From IMG/VR virus record IMGVR_UViG_3300042402_004449, positions 1 through 51,237 of that record: DNA of 51,237 bases; one strand, given 5' to 3'. Positions within the stretch are counted from its first letter, which is position 1; every line of letters starts with the position of its first letter. This document shows, in pieces, positions 37,120 through 44,652 of the stretch. Source of the DNA: a virus. The translations under genes and the position numbers were made by a program. The notes beneath the pieces are model-generated. The model made no database searches, was not told the origin of the DNA, and was given only the letters and a program-made list of their open reading frames with translations.

Positions 37120-37898
37120 TGAGTGATGAAAAAAACAATGTAGCAATATTTAGATCATTTAAGGGTTGGCTAACAAGAGACAGCGTTTCTGTTCCATCTT
37201 CAGCACAAGATGTTATTCCAGACTGGTATAAAGATGCAGATAGATTTGCAAAAATGCCAAATGGAGAATATTATAAAGCACCAAAAGGTACTTGTCCATT
37301 TCCAAAAGAAGGAACTACTGATGATTATGGAAAAATACCTACTTGGAAAGCATGTCCAGCAATTCTTGACTCATTTATAACTGGTTATGTTTTAAAAACA
37401 CCATGTGATTTAGAATTTTTTAAAAACAGCCAAGGAACAATCGATGTAAAAATTATTGATCCAAGACATCAAGACTTTGTTACAAAAAGACCTCCAATGA
37501 CACAATTTGAGCATCCAAAAGGTTTTTACCAGCATCACTTTGCTTGGTACCCAGATTGGGAAGTTGCTCTTCCAGAGGGATATAGCGCATTATTTATGAC
37601 ACCAATGAATAGGTTTGATCTACCATTCTTAAACACTTCTGGGATTATAGATAGCGATAAGGTGTCTATATCAGGAACATTTCCATTTTTTGTTGCAGAA
37701 GGTTGGGAAGGAATAATCCCAGCAGGAACACCCTACATGCAGTTTCTTCCTTTTAAAAGAGAAAACTGGGAGCATGAAATAGAAATACAGAATCAGTCTG
37801 AAATATATGATAAAATGGTTAAGAACATGCAGTTCTACAGACAGCCTGATGGCGGGGTATATAAAAATAAAGTTTGGTCAAGAAGAGAATATAGATAG
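37119..37898 (+). CDS. DUF6065-like protein, 259 aa
   Basis: VIPDWYKDA, then CPAILDSFITGYVLKTPCD and a C-terminal AGTPYMQFLPF are features of phage proteins found beside oxygenases in marine phages. It shares the last part with 38564-39277 (AGTP-x4-I/L-P). A double-stranded beta helix is possible. Function unknown. Confidence 0.6.
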   Translation: MSDEKNNVAIFRSFKGWLTRDSVSVPSSAQDVIPDWYKDADRFAKMPNGEYYKAPKGTCPFPKEGTTDDYGKIPTWKACPAILDSFITGYVLKTPCDLEFFKNSQGTIDVKIIDPRHQDFVTKRPPMTQFEHPKGFYQHHFAWYPDWEVALPEGYSALFMTPMNRFDLPFLNTSGIIDSDKVSISGTFPFFVAEGWEGIIPAGTPYMQFLPFKRENWEHEIEIQNQSEIYDKMVKNMQFYRQPDGGVYKNKVWSRREYR

Positions 37899-37907
37899 GA
37901 AACTATA

Positions 37908-38564
37908 ATGCAAACATGGACAGATAAGCAAGATCTTGGTAATGGAATAATCTGTTACAAAGGGGTTATTAAAAAAGAAATTGATGTTGTAAGCAGAATT
38001 GAGGCCAACCTTAAACCAGTAGGAGATAACACTGGATATAGTTGGCAGCCTGCATATGTTGGATATAAGCAACTTATGCCAGAGTACCGAGACTGCAATG
38101 ATTTTAAGTTTAAGAAAACAGATATTGAATATGATAAAAGCACTACAAGCCTTAATCTTCAGTCTCTTTGGCAAGATCTGTATGATGTAAAGTTCCCAGC
38201 AGTAGAAGACTACTGTAAGATGTATAACATAAATAATTTAAAATATTGGGAAGCATTTAACTTTATCAAGTATGGTCCAGGACAACACTTTATGGAGCAC
38301 CATGATCATGGTTTTTCTTATAACTGCACAGTGTCTTTGGTATCTTATCCAAATGATGACTACGAAGGTGGGGAGTTGTTCTTTAGACTTCAAAATCTAA
38401 AGGTTAAACCAGAAGCAGGAGACTTGTTCGTTTTCCCTTCAAACTTTATGTATCCTCATCAAGCAATGCCAGTAACATCTGGGACAAAATATTCTATTGT
38501 GACAATGCTTGACTACAGCAAAAAGTTTCACACTCCAGAAATGTATAGTGCAGAAGCAGACTAA
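37908..38564 (+). CDS. 2OG-Fe(II) oxygenase, prolyl-4-hydroxylase-like, 218 aa
   Basis: H131-H-D133 and H184 form the triad, with a Lys in GTKYSIV as the likely 2-oxoglutarate ligand. Core VSYPNDDYEGGELFF, then GDLFVFPSNFMYPH. Interleaved between the two DUF6065-like genes. Confidence 0.85.
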   Translation: MQTWTDKQDLGNGIICYKGVIKKEIDVVSRIEANLKPVGDNTGYSWQPAYVGYKQLMPEYRDCNDFKFKKTDIEYDKSTTSLNLQSLWQDLYDVKFPAVEDYCKMYNINNLKYWEAFNFIKYGPGQHFMEHHDHGFSYNCTVSLVSYPNDDYEGGELFFRLQNLKVKPEAGDLFVFPSNFMYPHQAMPVTSGTKYSIVTMLDYSKKFHTPEMYSAEAD

Positions 38565-39277
38565 TGTTTAACATATCAGTTGAAAAAACCCCAGGATGTA
38601 TTTTTGAAATATCTCCAATGTCAATTAAAAGAGATTGGATGGACCAGACTTCTGAAAATCATGCATACAGATGTTTTCCAGTAACTCAGGCAAACGTAGT
38701 AGGATACAGTTTATCTTGCACGGAAGACATTGAGTTTACATGGGATGGCATAAACGATCAAACTCCTGATCACGTTCAGATAGTTAGCCCAGAGAGAGCA
38801 TATTCTGGAAGAGGGCAATCCTCAATAAGTATGGACACTGGTCTTATCTTTAGAACAGATGAGGATGTTAGTATGCTTGCTATTAATCCAGTTAATTATT
38901 TTAGTGATGATTTTGAAACAATGTCATATCTAATTAGCACATCTTTTTATGACAACCCATTTCCGTTGGCATTAAAAGCAAGGTCTGCAAATAAAAAGAT
39001 TGCTATAAAGGCTGGGACTCCAGTAGCAACGATAATTCCAATATCTCTTACAGCACTAAATAATACCGTAATTAAAATTGTTGATTATAAAGACGAAGAC
39101 AGAAAAAGAGTAGAAGCAAACATTTCTTACGGAGAAGCAGCACAGAAGGTAAACTCAAGCGGTCAATGGACTGACTGGTACAGAAATGCGGTCAATGAAA
39201 AAGGTGAGTCTCTTGGGTCTCATGAAGTAAAAACATTAAAACTTAGCGTAGATGATCAAACAACTCAGGGTAAATAA
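38564..39277 (+). CDS. DUF6065-like protein, 237 aa
   Basis: RDWMDQT, YRCFPVTQANVVGY, then FTWDG fit DUF6065 as I remember it. GLIFRTDEDVSM...NPVNYFSDD...AGTPVATIIPISL aligns with the end of 37119-37898. Function unknown; the pairing with oxygenases suggests a partner or related cupin. Confidence 0.6.
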   Translation: MFNISVEKTPGCIFEISPMSIKRDWMDQTSENHAYRCFPVTQANVVGYSLSCTEDIEFTWDGINDQTPDHVQIVSPERAYSGRGQSSISMDTGLIFRTDEDVSMLAINPVNYFSDDFETMSYLISTSFYDNPFPLALKARSANKKIAIKAGTPVATIIPISLTALNNTVIKIVDYKDEDRKRVEANISYGEAAQKVNSSGQWTDWYRNAVNEKGESLGSHEVKTLKLSVDDQTTQGK

Positions 39278-39732
39278 TGGAACAGTTAAAAATTAGTCAT
39301 GACGATATAGTGAGTGAGTACATTAAGAACTCAGCAAGTGGAAATGTTAGTCACTATATTATAACTGTATCTAGAGATGGGGAATCTCCAGTTAGATCTA
39401 TAATATCTTTTGACAATAAAAAACAAGCACTAGAAGGATATGAAATGTATCAAGATGCTGGGTTTGCAAAAGAATATCTTACAGTCTCACTATATGAACC
39501 ATCGGGAAAGATCAATACAAAGGTTTTAAAAAGAAATCATGCAGGAGATCCGTCTTTTGTTAGGCAAAACTATATTGACACTGTTGAGGCGCTACATTCT
39601 TTAAAGGATAAGTTAGAAAAGAAAGACTATGAAGATGTCTGCATTAAGATTGTTACTTCTTTTGCAAAAGACAACTGGAGGTTTAGCGCAGACAGGTTCT
39701 TAAAACAACTAGAGATTGAGAGAGATTTGTAG
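39277..39732 (+). CDS. fusion of two early-gene domains, 151 aa
   Basis: Residues about 20-88 match the early protein of 8353-8574 (GFAKEYLTVSLYEPSGK versus GFANEYVTVNLSEPSGK). Residues about 96-148 match that of 9186-9368 (NYIDTVEAL...AKDNWRFSADRF versus DYIETAKIL...ASDNPRFDENKF). It overlaps the preceding gene (TAATG). Function unknown, but a natural fusion suggests the two early proteins act together. Confidence 0.7.
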   Translation: MEQLKISHDDIVSEYIKNSASGNVSHYIITVSRDGESPVRSIISFDNKKQALEGYEMYQDAGFAKEYLTVSLYEPSGKINTKVLKRNHAGDPSFVRQNYIDTVEALHSLKDKLEKKDYEDVCIKIVTSFAKDNWRFSADRFLKQLEIERDL

Positions 39733-39748
39733 GATTAAAACCCTATGA

Positions 39749-39754
39749 TATAAT
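39749..39754 (+). promoter_or_regulatory. -10 box of a leaderless late promoter
   Basis: TGA-TATAAT, six bases to the ATG at 39761. Confidence 0.6.
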
Positions 39755-39760
39755 CAAATT

Positions 39761-40435
39761 ATGAATAAAGAAGAAGCATCTGTAGTAATTAGAAAGCCAT
39801 CTATGACCCCATCAGGCTGGTTTGGCAATGGCAAAGAAATGATCGTTGAATTAGAAAATTTTATGACTCAAGAAGAGATAGAGTTTTTAGAAAAGGCTGC
39901 TAAGTCTTTAACAATTTGGGATGTAACTCAAAGTCATGTAAATGAAAATGGAACAGTAGTTTATGATTCTGAATATTGGAAAGACAGAGTAGCAACCAGC
40001 CCAACATTAGATAAAAATGATCCAACAATTGCTCCAGTAATTGCAGGACTGTTTCAAAGGCTCAAGCCAATAGTTGAAGAGTTTTATAAGGTAAAGGTTA
40101 TTCCTACTGGCACAACTATCGTTAGATGGCTCCCAGGGCAGTTTCAGAACCCCCACGCAGACAAAGAACTGCATGAGGGACCAGATGCAGGACTTCCAAA
40201 TGACTTCCCAAACTATGATCTTTCAAGTTTGTTTTATTTGAACGAAGACTATGAAGGTGGAGAGTTATATTTTCCATTGCAAGGAGTTCAGTTTAAACCA
40301 AAGAAGGGTGCAGCATATTTTTTCCCAGGGGATATGAATTATGTCCACGGAGTAACAGAGATTAAGAGTGGCATTAGATACACATGCCCATTCTTTTGGG
40401 AGATTACAGAGCACACAGGAGATAGAAAGCCATGA
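39761..40435 (+). CDS. 2OG-Fe(II) oxygenase, prolyl-4-hydroxylase-like, 224 aa
   Basis: H132-A-D134 and H196 form the triad, with an Arg in GIRYTCP as the likely 2-oxoglutarate ligand. Core LFYLNEDYEGGELYFP and GAAYFFPGDMNYVHG. Leaderless start. First of four consecutive oxygenase genes. Confidence 0.85.
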   Translation: MNKEEASVVIRKPSMTPSGWFGNGKEMIVELENFMTQEEIEFLEKAAKSLTIWDVTQSHVNENGTVVYDSEYWKDRVATSPTLDKNDPTIAPVIAGLFQRLKPIVEEFYKVKVIPTGTTIVRWLPGQFQNPHADKELHEGPDAGLPNDFPNYDLSSLFYLNEDYEGGELYFPLQGVQFKPKKGAAYFFPGDMNYVHGVTEIKSGIRYTCPFFWEITEHTGDRKP

Positions 40436-41181
40436 ATCTAAATAATAAAAAAAGACTTACAAAAGATATAGTTGTTTATGAAAACTTTATTGATGAAGAA
40501 ACTTGTCAAAAAATGATTGTTGCATTAGATGCTCAGGCAGCAAATGGCAAACTTTCTTGGATGCCTATATCATTTTATGAATCATATTCTTCAGTGTTGC
40601 CACAAGACAACGACGAAGAAGTTATTGATGCTGGATTAACACCAACTATATTTTCAGATATTGAAAAAATGATGCCAGAAGCAATTGCATCGGTTCATGA
40701 CTTAGATCCAAAAATTATATCAAAAATTGGATATCACACACAGAAGTGGGAGCCAGGTGCATATGCAAGAATTCACTCAGATAATACTGATGAAAAGGGT
40801 AACTCTGGAGCATTTACAAGAAGTAGATATGCTGGGTTCTTATATCTTAATGATGATTTTGAAGGTGGACTGCTTAAGTTCCCAGATCAAGATATAGAGA
40901 TTAAGCCACAGGTAGGAATGCTTGCAGTATTTGATGGTGGATTTAATAACATGCATGAAGTATCTCTTATTGAAAGTGGTGTAAGGTATACAATCGGTTC
41001 ATTCTGGGATGATAGAGAAGAGTCCGCATATCCACAAGAACTAAGAGATGCCTGGGCAGCAGAAATGAAAGAAACTAGAGCAAAGCAGGAGATTGAAAGA
41101 GCAGAGTGGCAAGAATTGCTAAAGCAAGGATGGAAAATTGATGCTGAAGGTAATAAGTATAAGGCGGAGGAAAATAAATGA
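40432..41181 (+). CDS. 2OG-Fe(II) oxygenase, prolyl-4-hydroxylase-like, 249 aa
   Basis: H115-S-D117 and H175 form the triad, Arg in GVRYTIG. Core FLYLNDDFEGGLLKFP. A charged C-terminal extension of about 45 residues (rich in Glu/Lys/Trp) is unique among the eight and may dock a partner. ATGA overlap. Confidence 0.85.
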   Translation: MNLNNKKRLTKDIVVYENFIDEETCQKMIVALDAQAANGKLSWMPISFYESYSSVLPQDNDEEVIDAGLTPTIFSDIEKMMPEAIASVHDLDPKIISKIGYHTQKWEPGAYARIHSDNTDEKGNSGAFTRSRYAGFLYLNDDFEGGLLKFPDQDIEIKPQVGMLAVFDGGFNNMHEVSLIESGVRYTIGSFWDDREESAYPQELRDAWAAEMKETRAKQEIERAEWQELLKQGWKIDAEGNKYKAEENK

Positions 41182-41840
41182 CAGTTTTTTTAGAACAAGA
41201 ATTTAAAGATGCTGGATATAAAACTAACGTAGTTCATGGCAATGTTTTATTTATAGAAGATTTTTTGCACGAAGGAGAACTAGAAACTATTCTAGAAATA
41301 ATTAAAACAACAGATAACGCAGACTGGTCTATTGAATATACAAAGAATCTTGCCAGATTTTGTATGGAAAAATTTGGAAGAGATGACGTAGAAAACTTGG
41401 TTGCAGAAGGTAAATTTGAAGTAACGCTTGGGTGGGAAGATAAGAATTTAGATATCACAAGCAAAGATATTAGTAGAACGCTACAAGTAAGGCTTGGAGA
41501 CATGATTAAACTATCTGACCCATCCCTAGAACTTGCTGGATTTGGAACACTACAGAGAATGCAACCAGGGGTTGAACTTAAGGCTCACACAGATCAGCAC
41601 ACAGATCCATCAATCAAATACGCTGCTATACTATACATTAACGATGACTATAAGGATGGAACTTTATTTTTTAAGAATAAAGAGGGTTCAGATTTAAGAC
41701 CAAGCCCAGGAACGCTACTTCTTTTTCCAGGAAATGAAGAGTATGAGCATGGAGTTAGGTTTGTAGGAGAAGGACCTATTAGATATGTTACAGTAGGATT
41801 CATAAAAGTCACAGGCTGGTATGAAAATAATAAATACTAA
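41178..41840 (+). CDS. 2OG-Fe(II) oxygenase, prolyl-4-hydroxylase-like, 220 aa
   Basis: H137-T-D139 and H191 form the triad, Arg in IRYVTVG. Core ILYINDDYKDGTLFF has KDG in place of the usual EGG. ATGA overlap with the previous gene. Confidence 0.85.
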   Translation: MTVFLEQEFKDAGYKTNVVHGNVLFIEDFLHEGELETILEIIKTTDNADWSIEYTKNLARFCMEKFGRDDVENLVAEGKFEVTLGWEDKNLDITSKDISRTLQVRLGDMIKLSDPSLELAGFGTLQRMQPGVELKAHTDQHTDPSIKYAAILYINDDYKDGTLFFKNKEGSDLRPSPGTLLLFPGNEEYEHGVRFVGEGPIRYVTVGFIKVTGWYENNKY

Positions 41841-41851
41841 GGAGATATAAA

Positions 41852-42478
41852 ATGGAAAGAGAAATACTTGAAGAAAAGGTTTACTATTACACAAATGTAA
41901 TCGAAGATCCTAAAAAACTTGTTGAGGCAATCGAGAATGACAACAAGGATCCATGGGGTGAATGGATGGCATGTAGTGGCCAAGAGTATGTCTATGGAAC
42001 AGATAAAAGTATCTCAGAGGCAGACCCAACTGACGAAAAAAACACATATATTTATTCAACATTGCAGAAAGCATTTGATGACGTAGCACGAGATTACGCA
42101 GCAGCACACGGGATAACAGATGAACCAAAACTATTCCCAATGTACCCAATTAAGAAATACATGGCTGGAACATTTATGGGTGCACACTTTGATCAGCAAG
42201 AGGGAGATGAAAGACTTAAGGTTTCTTTCGTTATGTACCTTAATGATGATTATGAGGGTGGAGAGATTTCTTTTACAATTAGAGATCCAAAGGGACCTAT
42301 TCAGGGCCCAACTCCAGATTCAGATTTTGCAAATGCAGATCCTGCAGCATATCATTTTGCAGTTAAGCCAAAGGCTGGAAGCATTATTGTATTTCCGCCA
42401 TCACCACCTTATCACCACACAGCACACCTAGTAAAGAGTGGTTTTAAGTATATGGTTCCGCAACACTGGATTCATTAA
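41852..42478 (+). CDS. 2OG-Fe(II) oxygenase, prolyl-4-hydroxylase-like, 208 aa
   Basis: H112-F-D114 and H189 form the triad, Lys in GFKYMVP. Core VMYLNDDYEGGEISF, followed by a Pro/Asp-rich insertion of about 25 residues. AAGGAG before the ATG. Last gene of the cluster. Confidence 0.85.
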   Translation: MEREILEEKVYYYTNVIEDPKKLVEAIENDNKDPWGEWMACSGQEYVYGTDKSISEADPTDEKNTYIYSTLQKAFDDVARDYAAAHGITDEPKLFPMYPIKKYMAGTFMGAHFDQQEGDERLKVSFVMYLNDDYEGGEISFTIRDPKGPIQGPTPDSDFANADPAAYHFAVKPKAGSIIVFPPSPPYHHTAHLVKSGFKYMVPQHWIH

Positions 42479-42487
42479 TTCTTATAC

Positions 42488-42552
42488 AGAGTTGATTATT
42501 TTATAACTCTAAACAATACATTTAGGTAGAGTTTTACTTTTTTGAAAACTCT
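42488..42552 (+). promoter_or_regulatory. tandem inverted repeats upstream of the reductase
   Basis: AGAGTT-N11-AACTCT at 42488-42510 and AGAGTT-N13-AACTCT at 42528-42552, starts 40 bp apart, just upstream of TGC-TATACT (42555-42560). They could be a pair of operators or alternative RNA hairpins. Confidence 0.5.
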
Positions 42553-42554
42553 GC

Positions 42555-42560
42555 TATACT
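42555..42560 (+). promoter_or_regulatory. -10 box of the reductase promoter
   Basis: TGC-TATACT, extended -10, leader of about 27 bases with GAAAGGA. Confidence 0.55.
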
Positions 42561-42593
42561 TAACACTATTCCGTTTTTGAAAGGACGATACAC

Positions 42594-44627
42594 ATGTCAG
42601 ATTTTTTTAGTTTTAAACTTCCAGAGGAGTTCGTAGAAAAGTACAAGAGCCAAGAAAGCCCATTTGGGTTTAAGGATGCAGCAGAAAATTCACTTGGAGA
42701 AATTACTTTTATTCGTACATATTCTCGCATGAAGGAGGATGGAACTAAAGAAAGATGGCACGAGGTTTGTCGTCGTGTAATCGAGGGTATGTATTCAGTA
42801 CAGAAGAATCATGCCAAAGAAAACCGTCTACCATGGAATGACTACAAGGCTCAGAAGTCTGCACAAGAAGCATTCCAAAGAATGTTTGAATTAAAGTGGA
42901 CACCACCAGGTCGAGGCATGTGGGCATTTGGAACTCCTATGACCATGGAGAAGAAGAACTCCGCAGCCCTACAAAACTGTGCAATGGTATCTACAAAGGA
43001 TCTTGATAAGAATGATCCAGGAGCGTTATTTGCTTGGGTCATGGATGCTTTGATGCTTGGTATTGGTGTAGGGTTTGACACAGTTGGACAGGATAAGAAC
43101 TTCTCAATCTATGCCCCAACAGAACCAGAACAGGTGTTCGAAATTCCAGACACTCGTGAGGGTTGGGTAGAGTCGGTCAGACTTTTAATAAACTCCTACC
43201 TAAGACCAAACCAGAGTATTCAGAAGTTTAACTATGATTTGATCAGACCTCTTGGAGCACCTATTAAGGGCTTTGGAGGCGTTGCATCAGGACCTGCACC
43301 TCTTATCAAGTTGCACGACCAGATAGACCGTGTAATCGGCTCCAGAGGCGGAGAAACGCTAGACTCTCGTGCCATTGTAGACCTTGTAAACCTTATTGGT
43401 ACCTGTGTGGTATCAGGTAACGTAAGACGATCAGCAACTCTTGCTTTGGGTAATGCAGGGGATGAAACATTTATGAATCTAAAGAATTCAGAGATGTTCC
43501 CAGAGCGTAACTCGTTTGATCCAGAAAATCCAGGTTGGGCTTGGATGTCTAATAATTCTATTTCAGCAGAAGTAGGAACAAAGTACGAAGACTACGTAGA
43601 TTTAATTACTGAAAACGGAGAACCAGGGTTTATCTGGCTTGATGTTGCTCGTAATTATGGACGACTAAAGGATGCGCCAGACGGTAAGGATTATCGTGTG
43701 ATGGGATTTAACCCATGTGCGGAGCAGCCATTGGAATCATACGAACTATGTACACTTGTAGAAGTGCACTTAAATCGTCATGAATCTAAGGAGGACTTCC
43801 TGCGTACCCTGAAGTTCGCATACCTTTATGGAAAGACTGTAACACTTGTTCCAACACACTGGCCACAAACAAACGGCATTATGCAACGTAATCGTCGTAT
43901 TGGAACATCTCTTACTGGTATTGCATCATTTGCAGATCAAAAGGGTTTGCCAGTTGTTCGTGAGTGGATGGATGAGGGATATAACAAGATCCGTCACTAT
44001 GATCATCAGTATTCAGAATGGCTGTGTGTTCGTGAATCAATTCGTGTAACAACAGTTAAGCCATCAGGATCTGTTTCAATTCTTTCTGGCGCAACTCCTG
44101 GAGTTCACTGGGGTCCTGGAGGAAACTTCTTCCTTCGTGCAGTTCGATTTGGAAACACAGACCCAATGATGCACTTGTTCAAAGCAGCAGGGTACACAAT
44201 TGAAGACGACGTAGTATCAGCAAACACATCAGTAGTTTATTTCCCAATCAAGTCAGGTCACCCAAGATCTGAGAAGGATGTAACATTGTTTGAAAAGATT
44301 GCACTTGCTGCAACTGCTCAGAAGTATTGGTCTGACAATGGTGTTTCTGTAACTCTTTCATTTGATAAGGAAACAGAATCAAAGCATGTTGTTCCAGCGC
44401 TACATATGTACGAGGGACAATTAAAGGCAGTATCATTCCTTCCAATGGGAAACACCGTTTATCCTCAGCAGCCATATACTCAAATTACTGAAGAAGAATA
44501 TGAGTCATATATTGGCAAGTTGAAGCACATTGACTTCGGTGCAATTTACGATGGTGTAGATAATCTTGAGGCTCAAGGTGAATCATACTGCACTACAGAC
44601 TACTGTGAAATTAAAATAAACAAGTAG
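42594..44627 (+). CDS. nrdJ: adenosylcobalamin-dependent ribonucleotide reductase (class II, monomeric type), 677 aa
   Basis: Reduces ribonucleotides to deoxyribonucleotides for phage DNA synthesis using vitamin B12 and no oxygen. The active site is clear: N373-x-C375-x-E377 and C386, with the same 11-residue gap as in the Lactobacillus enzyme (C408/C419), partner C129 (LQNCAMVST), and a C-terminal relay C666/C671 five apart as in C731/C736. PPGRGMWAFG is near 104-113. Shorter than the 739-residue Lactobacillus enzyme. Own promoter with tandem inverted repeats. It relies on host cobalamin. Confidence 0.95.
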   Translation: MSDFFSFKLPEEFVEKYKSQESPFGFKDAAENSLGEITFIRTYSRMKEDGTKERWHEVCRRVIEGMYSVQKNHAKENRLPWNDYKAQKSAQEAFQRMFELKWTPPGRGMWAFGTPMTMEKKNSAALQNCAMVSTKDLDKNDPGALFAWVMDALMLGIGVGFDTVGQDKNFSIYAPTEPEQVFEIPDTREGWVESVRLLINSYLRPNQSIQKFNYDLIRPLGAPIKGFGGVASGPAPLIKLHDQIDRVIGSRGGETLDSRAIVDLVNLIGTCVVSGNVRRSATLALGNAGDETFMNLKNSEMFPERNSFDPENPGWAWMSNNSISAEVGTKYEDYVDLITENGEPGFIWLDVARNYGRLKDAPDGKDYRVMGFNPCAEQPLESYELCTLVEVHLNRHESKEDFLRTLKFAYLYGKTVTLVPTHWPQTNGIMQRNRRIGTSLTGIASFADQKGLPVVREWMDEGYNKIRHYDHQYSEWLCVRESIRVTTVKPSGSVSILSGATPGVHWGPGGNFFLRAVRFGNTDPMMHLFKAAGYTIEDDVVSANTSVVYFPIKSGHPRSEKDVTLFEKIALAATAQKYWSDNGVSVTLSFDKETESKHVVPALHMYEGQLKAVSFLPMGNTVYPQQPYTQITEEEYESYIGKLKHIDFGAIYDGVDNLEAQGESYCTTDYCEIKINK

Positions 44628-44637
44628 TCTTCTGTGG

Positions 44638-44643
44638 TAAAAT
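44638..44643 (+). promoter_or_regulatory. late -10 box
   Basis: TGG-TAAAAT, nine bases to the ATG at 44653; leader of about three bases. Confidence 0.45.
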
Positions 44644-44652
44644 AGACCTATA

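Noticed and set aside
41910-42431. Frames overlapping the last oxygenase on both strands
   Set aside because: No homology features and no initiation signals; the oxygenase triad is intact in the chosen frame.
42360-42593. B12 riboswitch before the reductase
   Set aside because: The gap is only about 115 bases and lacks the long conserved B12 box; only simple inverted repeats are seen.
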